Assembly: GCA_014155875.1 (NCBI GenBank)
Contig: JACEFZ010017425.1
Location: 1,182,501 to 1,246,500 of the forward strand
DNA from: Cepaea nemoralis
Taxonomy: Eukaryota > Mollusca > Gastropoda > Stylommatophora > Helicidae
Direction of reading: 5' to 3'
Length of the DNA: 64,000 nucleotides
In this document: piece after piece, positions 32,324 through 43,499 of the stretch
How positions within the stretch are numbered: the stretch's first letter is position 1
How the letters are laid out: each line of letters opens with the position of its first letter
The notes under the pieces: model-generated
What the model was told of the DNA's origin: nothing
What the model saw: the letters and a program-made list of their open reading frames with translations, nothing else
Databases searched by the model: none
Position numbers and translations under genes: made by a program

Positions 32324-35274
32324 GAAATAGAGAAATCGTAGAAAAGGCGATAGAAGAGATGTTGAAAGCAGGAATAATAACAAGGTCGAAGTCAGAATGG
32401 TCATCTCCGGTCGTCATCGTGGCCAAACCTGATGGTTCGAGTCGCTTTTGTTGCGATTATAGGGCGTTGAACAAAATCACCAAGAATGTAGCGTACCCAC
32501 TGCCGGTAATTGATGATATTTTGGGGCTGCTTAATGGCTCTACATATTTCACAACGCTGGACGCAAGGTCAGGATTTTGGTGTATTCCGATGTCGAAGGA
32601 CGCGCAAAAGAAAAGTGCCTTCTGTACCCATATGGGCTCTTACGAATTCTTACGAATGCCTTTTGGCGTCAAAACTGCACCCTCTCACTATATGCTCTTA
32701 ATAAATGAAGTTTTAGAAGGTATGCAAAAGTTCGCTCTTGCCTATATTGATGATATTCTGATTTTTACTACTGGAGATGTGGAGGATCATTTGAAACATA
32801 TTAGACTAGTATTTGACAGGTTAAGAAAGCATGATGTAAAGTTAAAGCTTAGTAAATGCCAATTTTTAAAGACAGAAACAAAATATTTGGGGTATATTAT
32901 AAATAGAGAAGGTATAAAACCAGACCAGGACAAGATAAAGGTTATTAAAGAGTTACCTACTCCAACTAACGTTAAAGAAGTACGCGCTTTTATAGGAACG
33001 TGTGCATATTATAGGAGGTTTGTCCCAGCGTTTTCAAAAATAGCTGAACCTATTACAAACTTAACAGGCAAATACGCTAGGTTTAAGTGGGATGATGACT
33101 GTCAAAAAGCGTTCGAGCATTTAAAAAACAGCTTAACACTGGTACCACTGTTGACGCATCCAGACTTAAACAAACAGTTAATATTGTACACAGATGCTTC
33201 GGACAATGCAGTAGGAGCATGTTTGGTGCAACCATATGAAGGAAAAGAGTCTGGAATACCAGGGGTTAAAAATGAAAGGCCTATCTACTTCTTGTCGCAT
33301 AAACTTAGCAGATCACAAAGAAAATGGACGACTATTGAGAAAGAGGCTTATGCAATTCATTACGCTCTTCAGAAACTAAATTACTACTTACATAACGCAA
33401 ATTTTGTTATTAGAACTGACCATATGCCTTTAAAGTCTTTTTTAGAAGCTCCAGTGCAGAACAGGAAAATACAGACCTGGGCATTGAATCTACAGGGGTA
33501 CAACACGAAAATTGAGTACATTCCAGGTAGGATTAACACATGCGCTGATTTATTGTCTAGGATTCCGTACCCACAGTCATCAGGAGACACCGAAGATGAA
33601 GCTGAACCAGAGATAGATGACCGAAACTGGCAAGTAAATATTTTAGATTCTGCCATAATAAATAGGGAAGAATTTGAGAGTTTACCATCGGATCAAGAGT
33701 CTGAACATAGGGAGGAAGACCTACAGTTAGCACAATTTAATATGAAAGAAGAGCAAGAGTTGGACCCAAAAGTCATACAAATAAAAGAAAAATTAAGAGA
33801 AACAGAAGATAACAAATATAAAAGGAATTATTTGGTGTTACAAGAGGATGGACAGTTATACTATATGTGTGAAAGGAACGAACAGATAAGGAAATATATT
33901 CCAAAACATTTAGAAAATGAACTTTTAAGAGCATATCACGATGAAAATGGACATCTCGGTAGAGACAAATTGGTGAAAGCACTTACAAGCAAATATTATT
34001 GGCCAAACTTGTTTAAATCTGCATGCAAATATGTAGATACGTGTGAAAAATGCAGATTAAGGAACATGAAAACAATAAAGTGTCCCTTACAAGATACAGA
34101 TATTCCTCAGTTCCCAATGCAAAAGATTAGTTTAGATATATCAGGTCCACACCCTAGAACATTGTCAGGAAACGTTTATTTGATTCACATAGTAGACGTC
34201 TACAGTCTTTGGCCGGAAATTTACGCAATTCCAGACAAGAGCGCAGATACAGTCATTAATATTTTTTTACAGGAGTTCGTACCAAGGTTTAGTTGCCCAC
34301 AAAGTATACTTACAGATAATGGTAGAGAGTTTGTAAATAAAAAATTCGAAAAGTTATTAAAAGATTTAAATATAAAACATATAAAGACCTCATATTATAG
34401 ACCTTCTTCAAATGCTAGAAACGAACGTCAACATCTGACGTTATACGACGTTATAGCAAAGATTATTGATGAACATGAAAAGGATTGGGATCTATTCTTG
34501 GGACCTGCCCTTAGCGCTATTCGTACAAATCAAAATGAGAGCACGGGTTTTTCACCATTTTATTTAATACACGGGAGAGAACCAATACTACCTATAGATA
34601 ATCTATTAAAACCTAGACGGAAATATATGGGTGAAGAATTCCAAGAGACCATAATACAGGAAATGCATAAAGCACACGTAAGATTAAGGAATAATATAAT
34701 TAAAGCTAGGGAAAGACAGAAAAAGTACAAAAATGTAAATACAAAATTACAGGAGTTTAAGGTAGGTGATAGAGTTTATTACAAGAAGCATAGAAGAGAC
34801 TCTAAGTTTGATGCTCGTTGGATTCCAGGGTATTACGTTTTGGAAAAACTAGGTAAGGTATCGTATATTATAAAGAACCAGGTCACAGCACATATAGCAA
34901 GGGCACACGTTGAACACTTAAGAAGAGATGAAGATGAGATAGAAAATAATAATTATAATAATAATTATTATTCAGACACAAAATATTTAGATGAACAAGT
35001 TGTCAGAGGAGCTACAGTAACCCCAGGTTTTAGAAAAGAACCAGCACAAAATCAATTGCTAGCAACTCCAAGTTATGAAGATACTCAAGAACAGACAATT
35101 CCGAAAACAATGGAAGAGGAAAAGGTGAATGAAACTCATTATGATAGTATGGAAGAGGAGATAGGTGCTCCATTTAAGAATACTAGACAAGCAATGAAAA
35201 GAAGAATGGATAATCAAAGAGATAAAGAAGTGAAAAGACAGAGGAGAATTAGGGATTATTCAACAAGCGGATAA
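32324..35274 (+). CDS. pol: Pol, C-terminal part: reverse transcriptase, RNase H and integrase
   Basis: A 971-codon frame is counted from the ATG at 32359, though the true RT start lies upstream across the frameshift. RT: SPVVIVAKPDGS, CDYRALN, MPFGVKTAPS and catalytic YIDD at residues 129-132. RNase H: LYTDASDNAVGACL, IEKEAYAIHYAL and RTDHMPLK. Integrase: HHCC finger (HDENGHLGRDKL...CEKCR) and a DDE core with Asp in SLDISGP, Asp in LTDNGREF and Glu in NARNERQH. A GPY/F-like module (WIPGYYVLEKLGKVSYIIK) follows, with an acidic and basic tail. All catalytic residues I can see are present. The gene is open to 35274; the only defect is the upstream frameshift. Confidence 0.95.
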
Positions 35275-35277
35275 GAT

Positions 35278-35523
35278 ATGCCTCTACTAGAAAGATCCTT
35301 AAGAAATAATGATCGACAAATTAGATGGGATATTGAACAGAAGAGATTAGCGGCAGCTAAAGAGAGACATACAGACGAAGAAGAAGAAATGGATGAAAAG
35401 TCTGAGTCAAGTAGTAGTATGGAAGAAACTAATAGGTTGTACGAAGAAGAAGATATTGATGTAGAATTAGCACTTATTCAAAGAAACTTGGAGTTGTTGA
35501 AGAAGTGGAAACGTAGGAGATAG
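35278..35523 (+). CDS. Small charged accessory ORF downstream of pol
   Basis: 81 codons starting 4 nt after the pol stop. The sequence is strongly charged, with an acidic run (TDEEEEMDEKSESSSSMEE), a central acidic helix and a basic end (LLKKWKRRR). Coiled-coil formation is possible. No family is recognised. It might be a terminal piece of pol split off by a stop, or a real accessory product. It sits in another frame from pol, which argues against simple read-through. Confidence 0.5.
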   Translation: MPLLERSLRNNDRQIRWDIEQKRLAAAKERHTDEEEEMDEKSESSSSMEETNRLYEEEDIDVELALIQRNLELLKKWKRRR

Positions 35524-37585
35524 ATAAATTGAAAGTACTGCAGATGGCAAGTAATAAGTTTCAGGATTTAGAAGTGAAAGGGATGCTTGAAGAAGTATAC
35601 GAAACGGTGGAAGTGGAAAAGGACTCTATGGATGTTTTTTTTTAAAAAGTGGTCTTGAGGTATTGGTACAATGGGTGAATGTACTTTTTATTGGTGCTAG
35701 AAATGCCGTGTTTAACGATAAGGATTAACAAGTTATAGTGATGATTGGTCCAAGGGAAATAATAGGCAGGCCAGATCACAAGTTCGTTGATAAGTAGAGG
35801 ATGGCTACTACATTGAGTTAATATTGGATTAGTGGCCACATTACAAATAGAAAAAAGGATTCAACATGTAGTTTACAGTGCTTACTTAAGAGGATATTCC
35901 GGATGCTATGTTGTGTTAGGAGTTAAGATAGAAAATGATAGAAAGTTAGGAGGGGAGATAATAAATGGTATGGTAAATGTTGATTACTGATTTGTTTATG
36001 TAGATAGAACAGATGTGGTTCTAATTAGTCTGTAGTTAACAGATATACAGATGACAATGAAATGTTTGGTTTTCTCGGTCATAGAAATACTGGAATGACC
36101 TGTATAAATAGATATGCGTTATTTTACTTAGTATGAGAGGCCAATGTTGGTGGGCCACTATACGTAGTAATTTTAAGAGAGTTATAATTGTTTTGAAAAC
36201 TGTGTTTTATGGAATCTAAGTTTTATGACTCATGAGTCATATATAATATGTTTTTATGCTTGAGTTGGTACTGGAAAATGATGGCTATTGTTTGGTTGTT
36301 TTATTGAGCCTAAGTTTCAATGCCTCATATATAATAAGTTGTTTTTCTTGATTTGGTCTTGAAAAATGATTGTTGTTGTTTGATTAATTGATTTAGAATA
36401 GGGTGATTGTGTTCCTAGCATTTAGAGTTGATAAAAACTATTGGTCCGGAAAAGTGTCCAATAGTGATAGGTAGAAATAGAATGTTTTATTCTGATTTGA
36501 TAACATGCATGTTATGTCATTTTAAAAATGTTTTTTTTTTTTAGATTAATTTGGGGGTTGTGTTGATTTTATTTTTACATGAATGGTTCGGTATATTGAG
36601 TTACATGGTTATAAAGTTAGTTAAGTAAGTTTAAGTTTCAAATAGATGAGGTTTTGCTTAAGGTTTTTCGTTCAGAAAAGAGTTGATAAAAACTACTTTG
36701 TTCCACTGATATAAAGTAGGGGGAAGACTGTAAATGGCAGTATATGAGTATGGGAGGTACGGGGGCAAGATATAGGTGCTGTGAAATACCAGCGTTAATT
36801 ATATTAAAAGTGTTCATAAATTATGAACATGGGCTCATGGTTAAAGGTGAGATAACGAAATAGGAACAGAATTGTGGTTGGCAATGTAAATGTGGAATAT
36901 ATAAGGTTTGTGAAAACTTATGTCAAATTGTTTTATAATGAACAAAGATATATTTCATAAGGTGTTTTTTTTTAAAAAAATTTGTTATTTTACAAATTTT
37001 TTTTTATTGGCAAGGGAGGTAAATGGTGAGTGTCTTAAATGTTCATTGCTGTATGTACATGTGGTCATGTTGTGTATTCATTCTTTATACTTCTTACTAG
37101 GTGCGCACCGCTTCTTTGCTTTTTCTAACTACATTGTTTTTGTACGTCCTGGGTTTTGGAAGAGTGAGAAATTTTATAAGGTCAAAAATTTCGATAACGA
37201 TTTTATGAGCTGTTCTTATGATATGTGTATTTGATACAGGAACAGGAGGAGCCAAGAAAGAACCAGAAAAATATAAATATATAGTGGATAGCTATATAGT
37301 TTGAGGAAATGGAAAGGGGAGAAGGACTGTTTAGCTTAACAGAGTTACCATACGTGGTACGAGGTATTATACAAAAGAGAATCGAAGAAGAAGTATGTAG
37401 GGGGTTACTAGCTGACAATATAACTGGGAGAAGGGTTAAAAGATATATTATTTACTCAAACTTGAGCTGGTTTGGGGAAGGTTAGAGGAACTATAAAAAG
37501 TAAGGAAAAAGAGGGAATAGACTAAGAGGAGTAGGAGTAAAGAGTTTTCCTTTATAAGGAAAATTCTTTAACAAACATGGGGAGG
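35524..37585 (+). other. Non-coding 3' region of the Gypsy element, ending in a polypurine tract
   Basis: 2.06 kb of AT-rich sequence where an env would lie in errantivirus-like elements; no ORF with a signal peptide or transmembrane pattern of the right size was found. A ~100-bp imperfect duplication is visible (~36215-36290 and ~36308-36390: AAGTTT.ATG.CTCATATATAATA). TTGATAAAAACTA occurs twice (~36430 and ~36683). A purine-rich GGGGAGG immediately before the 3' LTR is the likely plus-strand primer site. Confidence 0.65.
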
Positions 37586-37817
37586 TGTAACAGTAATGGA
37601 GTACTGGGGTATTATTAGGATCTAGTGGGAAACAGATACAGCACGATTGAGCATTGAGACTGAAAGCGGTGAGAGATGCTCAATCGTGACGGATTGGGTT
37701 GGCAAGGGCAGTTAACATCCGGCCTTTGATGGAAGAAGAGGCAGACTTGTCATCAGAATGAATTAAACTTTGTATATATTAGATCAACCAGTCTTGTTGA
37801 GTTCCTGCTCTGTTATA
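37586..37817 (+). repeat. 3' LTR of the Gypsy element
   Basis: 232 bp, the partner of 28574-28805. It differs at 37716 (C against G) and at 8 of 14 positions in 37730-37743; the rest appears identical. Confidence 0.95.
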
Positions 37818-37821
37818 CTGG

Positions 37822-39640
37822 TCCTCCTTGTGCCCAGGTCTATTGTGGTTCAAACATGGTGGAACTTAGACCACATAAATGCTTGTAATTGTGTTAAGCT
37901 ACCCCTGACTCAGCATATAGGTTTGTGAGTACCACAGATAGGGGTGAATATTGAAACCATATCACCCACAGTACATCACAGTGAAATTCACTACATCATC
38001 AACTAGGAGAGGTGTGTTTGGTCAAACATCCCCCATTTCCTCCCCATCTCCAATTTGTGTATGTTGATGTATGATAACATTATCTTTTAACACATGTAAA
38101 GAGATGTTGTGCCATTTTGTATATCAACAGAGAACAAAAAGATGGTGGAGAGGCCTTTATATCATCTGGGACAACTAACCAGTAGTCCCTAAATCCAGAA
38201 CCAACTCCCTATAAGTACCCTAGGGAAAATCACAGATGACCACCAGCTGAATTGCCAGCCTTTAAACCTGTGCCCCAAATGGACCACTTATTCATTTTCC
38301 TAGAATTCCAAAATACAGGAATGTCTTGGAGGATTTAATCTCAGCTCCAACCGCTGAATGTCAAAGGGAGAGGAATAGTTCTGAAGACTTCAATGACTAG
38401 AAGTATAGTGACTCTTATAATGATCCTGACAGTGATCATAATTATCAGAATCATCTGAGAACGAAAACAACAAGTCTGGCTGTAAACCTCATTCAAGAAG
38501 ACTGGTGAAAGGACTAGTGCAATGGATTGTTTGGCTAGGACTTGTCTTAGTTAATCTCCAGCCTGGTGCTCACACAGTGTTTAAGAATGAAGACTTGAAG
38601 AGTAAGTGAGGTGGACTAGATATGTGAAGTCCCCAGTGACAGTTTTCACAGACAGTCTGGTCAACAGTGAGATTCAGTATCTTTTCATCACCACCAATTC
38701 TGTTCTCAAGAGGAAATGATCTGCCATGGGACTTATTACAGGAAATCTGCTACCTGGACCTTTTCCAACCTCAATTGCTGAGGATAACAGGGTACAAACG
38801 GATCCAGAACAGTGGTTCCTTCCTTAAGTTTCCCATGATAGGATTTTATAAAGTTCCCAAGAGACAAGAAGTGATGATAGTTACATGAATGAGTGTTGTA
38901 GTTGGAGAGGAGGAGGAGGAGAGTTTAGTTATTGGGTGGTGGAGTAAAGGGGGAGGTGGTGTATCATGTTTATCTACATACATGTGTGACATATTATGTA
39001 CATTTTATATGTATTTATTGAAGTGTTGACATGCCAGGAGATGAAACAATGGTCATCACTCGACTCACCATCAGCTCAATAAAGTGTATTTAATGAATCA
39101 GTGTTTTAAGTACGTCTCAAGAAAATGTCTTGTACAGTTGCTGTCAAGTATTGTCTCTGGTGACTGTCATAAGTGCTGTGGTTGGTTACAAATATTGTGA
39201 AAAGTCCTGTATAGATGTTGTCAAGTATCTAATGATGTATGTCTTGTACAATGGTTGGTGTAAACATTTCCTTGTGAATGTATGTTCCACTTTTGTCAAG
39301 AACCTGTCATGTAGATGTCTTGTTCAACAGATGTTATGAACAGTTATTGTTGAGTTTGTCTACAAGAATTGAATCCTAAAGTCTAAAGTCATTGGACAAA
39401 CTGATATAGGTCACACTGACAAAATAAATAAAGGAAGATCTAATGTGACGGACGAATAGCACACTGACAACACTATAATGAGTGAGATGGATCCTCAGTT
39501 GTACAGGGGCGAAGAGTCCAGATCTCCTTTTGGTCTTGAGGGAACGTTTTTCTTCTTATATAAATTTCTGTGTAGATACATAGTAGTCTCACAGTGGGGG
39601 TTGAGCCAAAGAAAAATGGTTCTCCAAAAAGGCTATTGCG
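37822..39640. other. Unassigned DNA right of the Gypsy insertion
   Basis: Pre-insertion neighbour of 27282-28569. No convincing ORF. About 39120-39350 carries a loose, drifted TGTC.TGTACA / TGTTGTCAAGTAT repeat. A decayed element is likely but not identified. Confidence 0.4.
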
Positions 39641-39643
39641 GGA

Positions 39644-40042
39644 ATGATTAACTCATTTAAGAGACCTCTAGACGAAAACGTGCAAAATCATATCCTTTAT
39701 CTTGTATATTTATTATTCAAGATATATCTCCAGAGAACACTACTAACTAGGTCCTCTGTCAGCTATCAAATTTGTCACATACCTCAATGGGTCAACAAGA
39801 TACAACACACAGGAGATGCTTGCCTCGTGGGGCCGACACACCGGAAGCTCCCGGCGTCTTCAATTGGTAGGCACATCCTCGACAGTGGCCATGTGGTGGA
39901 CAGAAACACTGCCTTTCGCGTGTTGTTTAACACACAAAATACTCGCTTTTTAAAATGTGCAGAAGCAATTGTGATCTATCAACACAAGCCAGAATTGTGC
40001 AAACAGAAAGACATGTTAGTCAGCTTAAAATTACCGTGGTAG
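39644..40042 (+). pseudogene. 3' end of a second Penelope-like element (GIY-YIG domain tail)
   Basis: The frame encodes the C-terminal half of a PLE GIY-YIG endonuclease: HIPQWVNKIQ, then LPASSIGRHILDSGH, FLKCAEAIVIYQHKPELC and the terminal LPW just before the stop. The RT and the GIY-YIG core are absent. It begins at the HIP position where the 25.3-27.3-kb copy loses similarity, on the same strand. So it could be the detached 3' half of that copy or an independent 5'-truncated insertion; the latter is simpler, because the first copy retains some sequence beyond HIP. Confidence 0.8.
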
Positions 40043-40254
40043 ATAATTGACATTACTGTGCGAATATGTGTATATTTCAACTTGAAGGATTTATCTAGTT
40101 AATTCACGTAAGTTGTGTGATTTCTGCAGTATGTACCTGACGAGATGCAGCTAAATATTCCAGGCAATAAATCGTGCAATCTATTGTTTGTGTCTTCGTT
40201 ATTCAAATTCACTACGGGAAAACATTGTTTTGAATTATCATATGCATTTTCAGG

Positions 40255-40510
40255 ATATAAGAAACAGTCGCCGGTCTCTCTGGCCGAGGGGTTACACCAC
40301 TTTCTCCGTAATCCCGTTTATCACGCAGTCTCGTACCGGGCGAGAACTGGGAGCGGTTCGTCTCCCGCTGGTGACTTGCGGGATAACTGAGCCGGCCGCT
40401 CAAAAAGCAATGGCATACTACTGAGCGTAATCTTGCCAAGAAATCAACAGACAGCTGAAAGATGCTGATGTTGACAGCGATGTCCTGTAAAAGGATATGC
40501 GAATAAAAAA
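40255..40510 (+). mobile_element. tRNA-derived SINE, family 1 copy
   Basis: The head has an A-box-like GGTCTCTCTGGCCGAGGGG and a B-box-like GAGCGGTTCGTCTCCC. The body CGGCCGCTCAAAAAGCAATGG, CATACTACTGAGCGTAATC, CTTGCCAAGAAATCAACAG matches the copies at 18270-18520 and 42540-42760. An A-rich tail (AATAAAAAAAAAAG) follows. Confidence 0.75.
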
Positions 40511-40829
40511 AAAAGAAAAAATGAAACAGTCATAGAAGTAAAAATGCATCTTCAGGGGCCTACAGAAATGTGTCACAGATGAGTATTGTCCTCTTAGTTG
40601 TTTTCGTCGTACATTGAGCATACAATAAGATGTATGTAAACTAAGCCAGGGATTTGAGTTGGTGTTCAAAATACAAACGTTATGTTGATGATCAGAATCA
40701 ATAACATAAAATGATCAACACACCTCTCGTAGAAGTAAACAGAACATCCTTAGAATGAATAACAAGAAAACAGAAGTAATAGTGATATTTAACTGAGTCA
40801 GTGCGGAAAGTTGTAAGGAAGGTAAATGA

Positions 40830-42095
40830 AGGAATGTGCTATTGGAGGAACATCCAAACTGCTTGGTTATGCAGATGATATAGATATTATAGGGGAAAAT
40901 TAACAAAAAACATTGGAAATATTGACTCACTTAAAGGAAAAAGCTCAACAAATGGGGCTAGTTGTCAACCAAAATAAGACTGAATATAGGGTAATTTCAA
41001 GAGAAGGAACGGCTAAAAACTCTGGCCGCATACAAATAGATAATATGACCATTAAAAGAACGGAAACATACCTGGGTACAATCTTCAACTGCTGCAACAT
41101 AATAAGGGAAGAAATACAAGCCAGAATAAACTCTGGAAATAAGATATACTATGCACTACATCTGCTAAAATCAAATGCGCTATCTCGTAACACCAAGATC
41201 ACAATATACAAAACACTGATTAGACCAGTTGTGCTGTATGGCTCTGAAACCTGGACTACAACTAAAGGAGACGAAGCCTTGTTACAAACCTTTGAGAACA
41301 AAGTCTAACGACGCATCTTTGGGCCCATTAGGGATACACAAAGTGGAGAATGGAAAAGAAGAAGCAACAAAGACATTTATAGTTTAGTTTAGTCGATGGA
41401 TCAACATCACGGCACACGGGTGCAACCTATAAGTGCCCCGTTCTCCTCCTAACTCAAATCTGAGTATGGAGAAACTCAGCTCAGTGCATGAACTCCGTAG
41501 CACCGGCGAGGATCCTGAAATACTTGGGTAGATTTTTAACTCGAAATTTTGCCCGGGCAGCGCCGTTAGGCTACTCTTTTTCGATTTCCAACTGCCAAGG
41601 GATTTTTTACGTGCGCAACCAATACACACGGGCGTCCGATTTCACTACCCAGAGACCAGGGGAAATTTTATTACTAGAGGTCCACGAGAAAAAGTCCCTG
41701 TCATTACCGGGGCTTGAACCCGGTATCTCCAGCACTCGAGGCGGACACCATACCCCGAGACTACGCAGCCCTCCAACGAAGACATTTATGATCTGTTTAA
41801 GTCTCCGCTAATCACTGGTATCATGAAGGCTAATATACTGCAATGGCTGGAGAATAGAGAAAGAATGGAAGATAATAGGGAAACAAAACTCGCTTACACT
41901 CAAGAAATAAATGACCGTAGACCCCGAGGTAGACCAAGAAGACGGTGGAGAGATAATATATATACAGACCTACAAGCACTTGGAATCAACGACTGGTAAG
42001 AAAACGTCAACCAGAGAGACGAATGGAGACAGCTTGTATCTGCAGCAAAGAACCTCAATGGCTCGGAATGCTGAAGAAGAAGAAGTGCGGAAGGA
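40830..42095 (+). pseudogene. RTE-like LINE RT fragment split by a SINE
   Basis: The fragment begins in the RT palm with catalytic YADD (GYADDIDII; 40868-40879). It continues through VVNQNKTEYRVISRE, TYLGTIF, the thumb VVLYGSETWT and, after the SINE at 41381-41778, the C-terminus RRPRGRPRRRWRDNI and DEWRQLVSAAK. At least one in-frame stop lies just after the YADD and another near 41997. It is 5'-truncated. Confidence 0.8.
41381..41778 (-). mobile_element. tRNA-derived SINE (family 2) with target-site duplication
   Basis: On the minus strand the head reads GGCTGCGTAGTCTCGGGG (A-box-like), then GCCTCGAGTGCTGGAGA and ACCGGGTTCAAGCCCCGGTA, a well-formed T-arm/B box. A ~300-bp body follows, ending in a short (ACTAA)n tail. 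It is flanked by AAGACATTTAT at 41370-41380 and 41779-41789 (11/11; 15/16 if extended left). It lies inside the LINE at 40830-42095 and is therefore younger. Confidence 0.92.
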
Positions 42096-42279
42096 CAATA
42101 TATCACCAAATGCGACCTCACATTTGGACATAAGAACGATATATCGTTATACTAGGGTCATAGTGTCATTTGTTTTGTTTCATGGTATCTTCCACAATGT
42201 CAATGATCTCTGAACGGAAACTTACATTATAATACCTGTCTACATGAAGAAATAAAATAAAATATATTAATTTAAATCA

Positions 42280-42539
42280 AGTAGAGAAATGCAAGTATTT
42301 ATGTCCATGAATAACGCTAGATGTGATATTAGTACAGAAATAAAGAACAGAATATAACAAATACAGCATATTATCAGATGGGCATCTTATGCAATAAGAT
42401 GTCATTGAAAGTTAGAAAAAAGCATTCTTGTATTTTACATGGAAGCAATTCTAACTTGTGAATTCTCAACAATTAGTAAACAATCATCAACAATCTCTTG
42501 AAGCTACAGAAATGTGGTATCACAGAACAATGCTGATAA
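42280..42539 (+). pseudogene. Decayed LINE RT thumb fragment
   Basis: Stop-riddled, but retains KYLCP, a thumb-like linker and LEATEMWYHRTML, matching the LEA.EMW motif of the LINE at 43500-44420. It is cut by the SINE that follows. Confidence 0.5.
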
Positions 42540-42760
42540 TAATTTATTTATTCTGTTTGCATATCGTTTTACAGGACATTGCTGTCAACACCAGCATTTT
42601 TACTGCTGTTGTGATTTCTTGGCAAGCTTTTAGGTATAGTAGTTTGCCATTGCTTTCTGAATGACCGGCTCCCATACCAATTCGTTAAAACCCAGTGCAA
42701 CGTGGTCTGCTGCCAAATCGCGCACAGTTGTGTTTCAAACGCAGGTAAGCGGAATTGCAA
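42540..42760 (-). mobile_element. tRNA-derived SINE, family 1 copy (degenerate head)
   Basis: It contains CAACACCAGCATTTTTACTG, TTTCTTGGCAAGC, AGTAGTTTGCCATTGCTTTC and TGAATGACCGGCT, the reverse complement of the family-1 body. The tRNA head is not clear. Confidence 0.65.
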
Positions 42761-42849
42761 ACTGCGTCCCTTCACTGATAATAATTGTATGAATATTCAA
42801 AATGAGCAATCTAGATATTTTGAAAGTGGCAAAGACAGCTTACCACAAA

Positions 42850-42859
<10 letters not shown>

Positions 42860-42932
<73 letters not shown>
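42860..42932. repeat. (AG)n microsatellite
   Basis: About 36 AG units following a short A run, within LINE debris. The LINE coding motif FLGHSMRREKL resumes right after it. Confidence 0.95.
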
Positions 42933-42935
<3 letters not shown>

Positions 42936-43124
42936 ACATTCTTGGGTCACAGTATGAGAAGAGAAAAACTGTAACATACTGTATCAAGTAGAAAGATTTA
43001 TGGAAAGAGAGATTTACATCTTGGCAGCCTTACATCTTGGCATGCAAATGTGCAATTGTTTCTATGTACTGTTTTTTGTCTTTTGTTGTTTCAGTTCTGG
43101 TTTTCATCATATAGTTTTTGTATT

Positions 43125-43410
43125 TAACACTACTGAGTTCTACATTATATACAACAATAAGAAAGAGGTAAACAGTTTTTTTTTTGGGTCATGTGATGAG
43201 AAGAGAGGCATTGGAGAACATCGTGAGAACTGGAACAATCGATGGGAAGAGAGACAGAGGCAGACCAAGAGAAATGATGTTGGATGGATTGCGAAGGTGG
43301 CATGGAGGAATATAAACGGCGTCGTTGATCCAGAACACCAAAGACCAAGACCTGTGGAAAGTCATGAACGCCTACGCCAGTCGGCATGGCACTTGATGAT
43401 GATGATGAGT
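43125..43410 (+). mobile_element. RTE-like LINE 3' end (5'-truncated)
   Basis: Encodes GHVMRREALENIVRTG and, after a shift, GRPREMMLDGL-type sequence, ending in a (GAT)n tail at ~43393-43410. About 270 bp match 48820-49095 closely in the same orientation. It contains a frameshifting T-run at ~43177. Confidence 0.7.
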
Positions 43411-43499
43411 TCTACCCCTTTGCTTCAATTATCTTCTACTGTTTTCTTTAAGCCTAAACATTTCCTCAAAAATTAGAATACCATAAACACTAATCATCA

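Larger units (their letters stand above)
28574..37817 (+). mobile_element. Complete Ty3/Gypsy LTR retrotransposon (9244 bp)
   Basis: Two 232-bp LTRs (TGTAACAG...CTGTTATA) enclose a long leader, gag, pol (protease-RT-RNase H-integrase), a small acidic ORF and a 2-kb 3' region. A 4-bp target duplication CTGG flanks it (28570-28573, 37818-37821). Integrase after RNase H gives the Ty3/Gypsy order. One frameshift in pol near 32315 is the only clear coding lesion. No env gene is recognisable. Confidence 0.95.

Noticed and set aside
36920..37234. 104-codon ORF in the 3' region of the Gypsy element as a possible env
   Set aside because: Too short, AT-run driven, with no signal peptide, cleavage site or convincing transmembrane arrangement.
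41381..41778. tRNA gene on the minus strand near 41700-41770
   Set aside because: The tRNA-like head is the 5' part of a ~400-bp SINE with a TSD and tail; the acceptor stem does not close.
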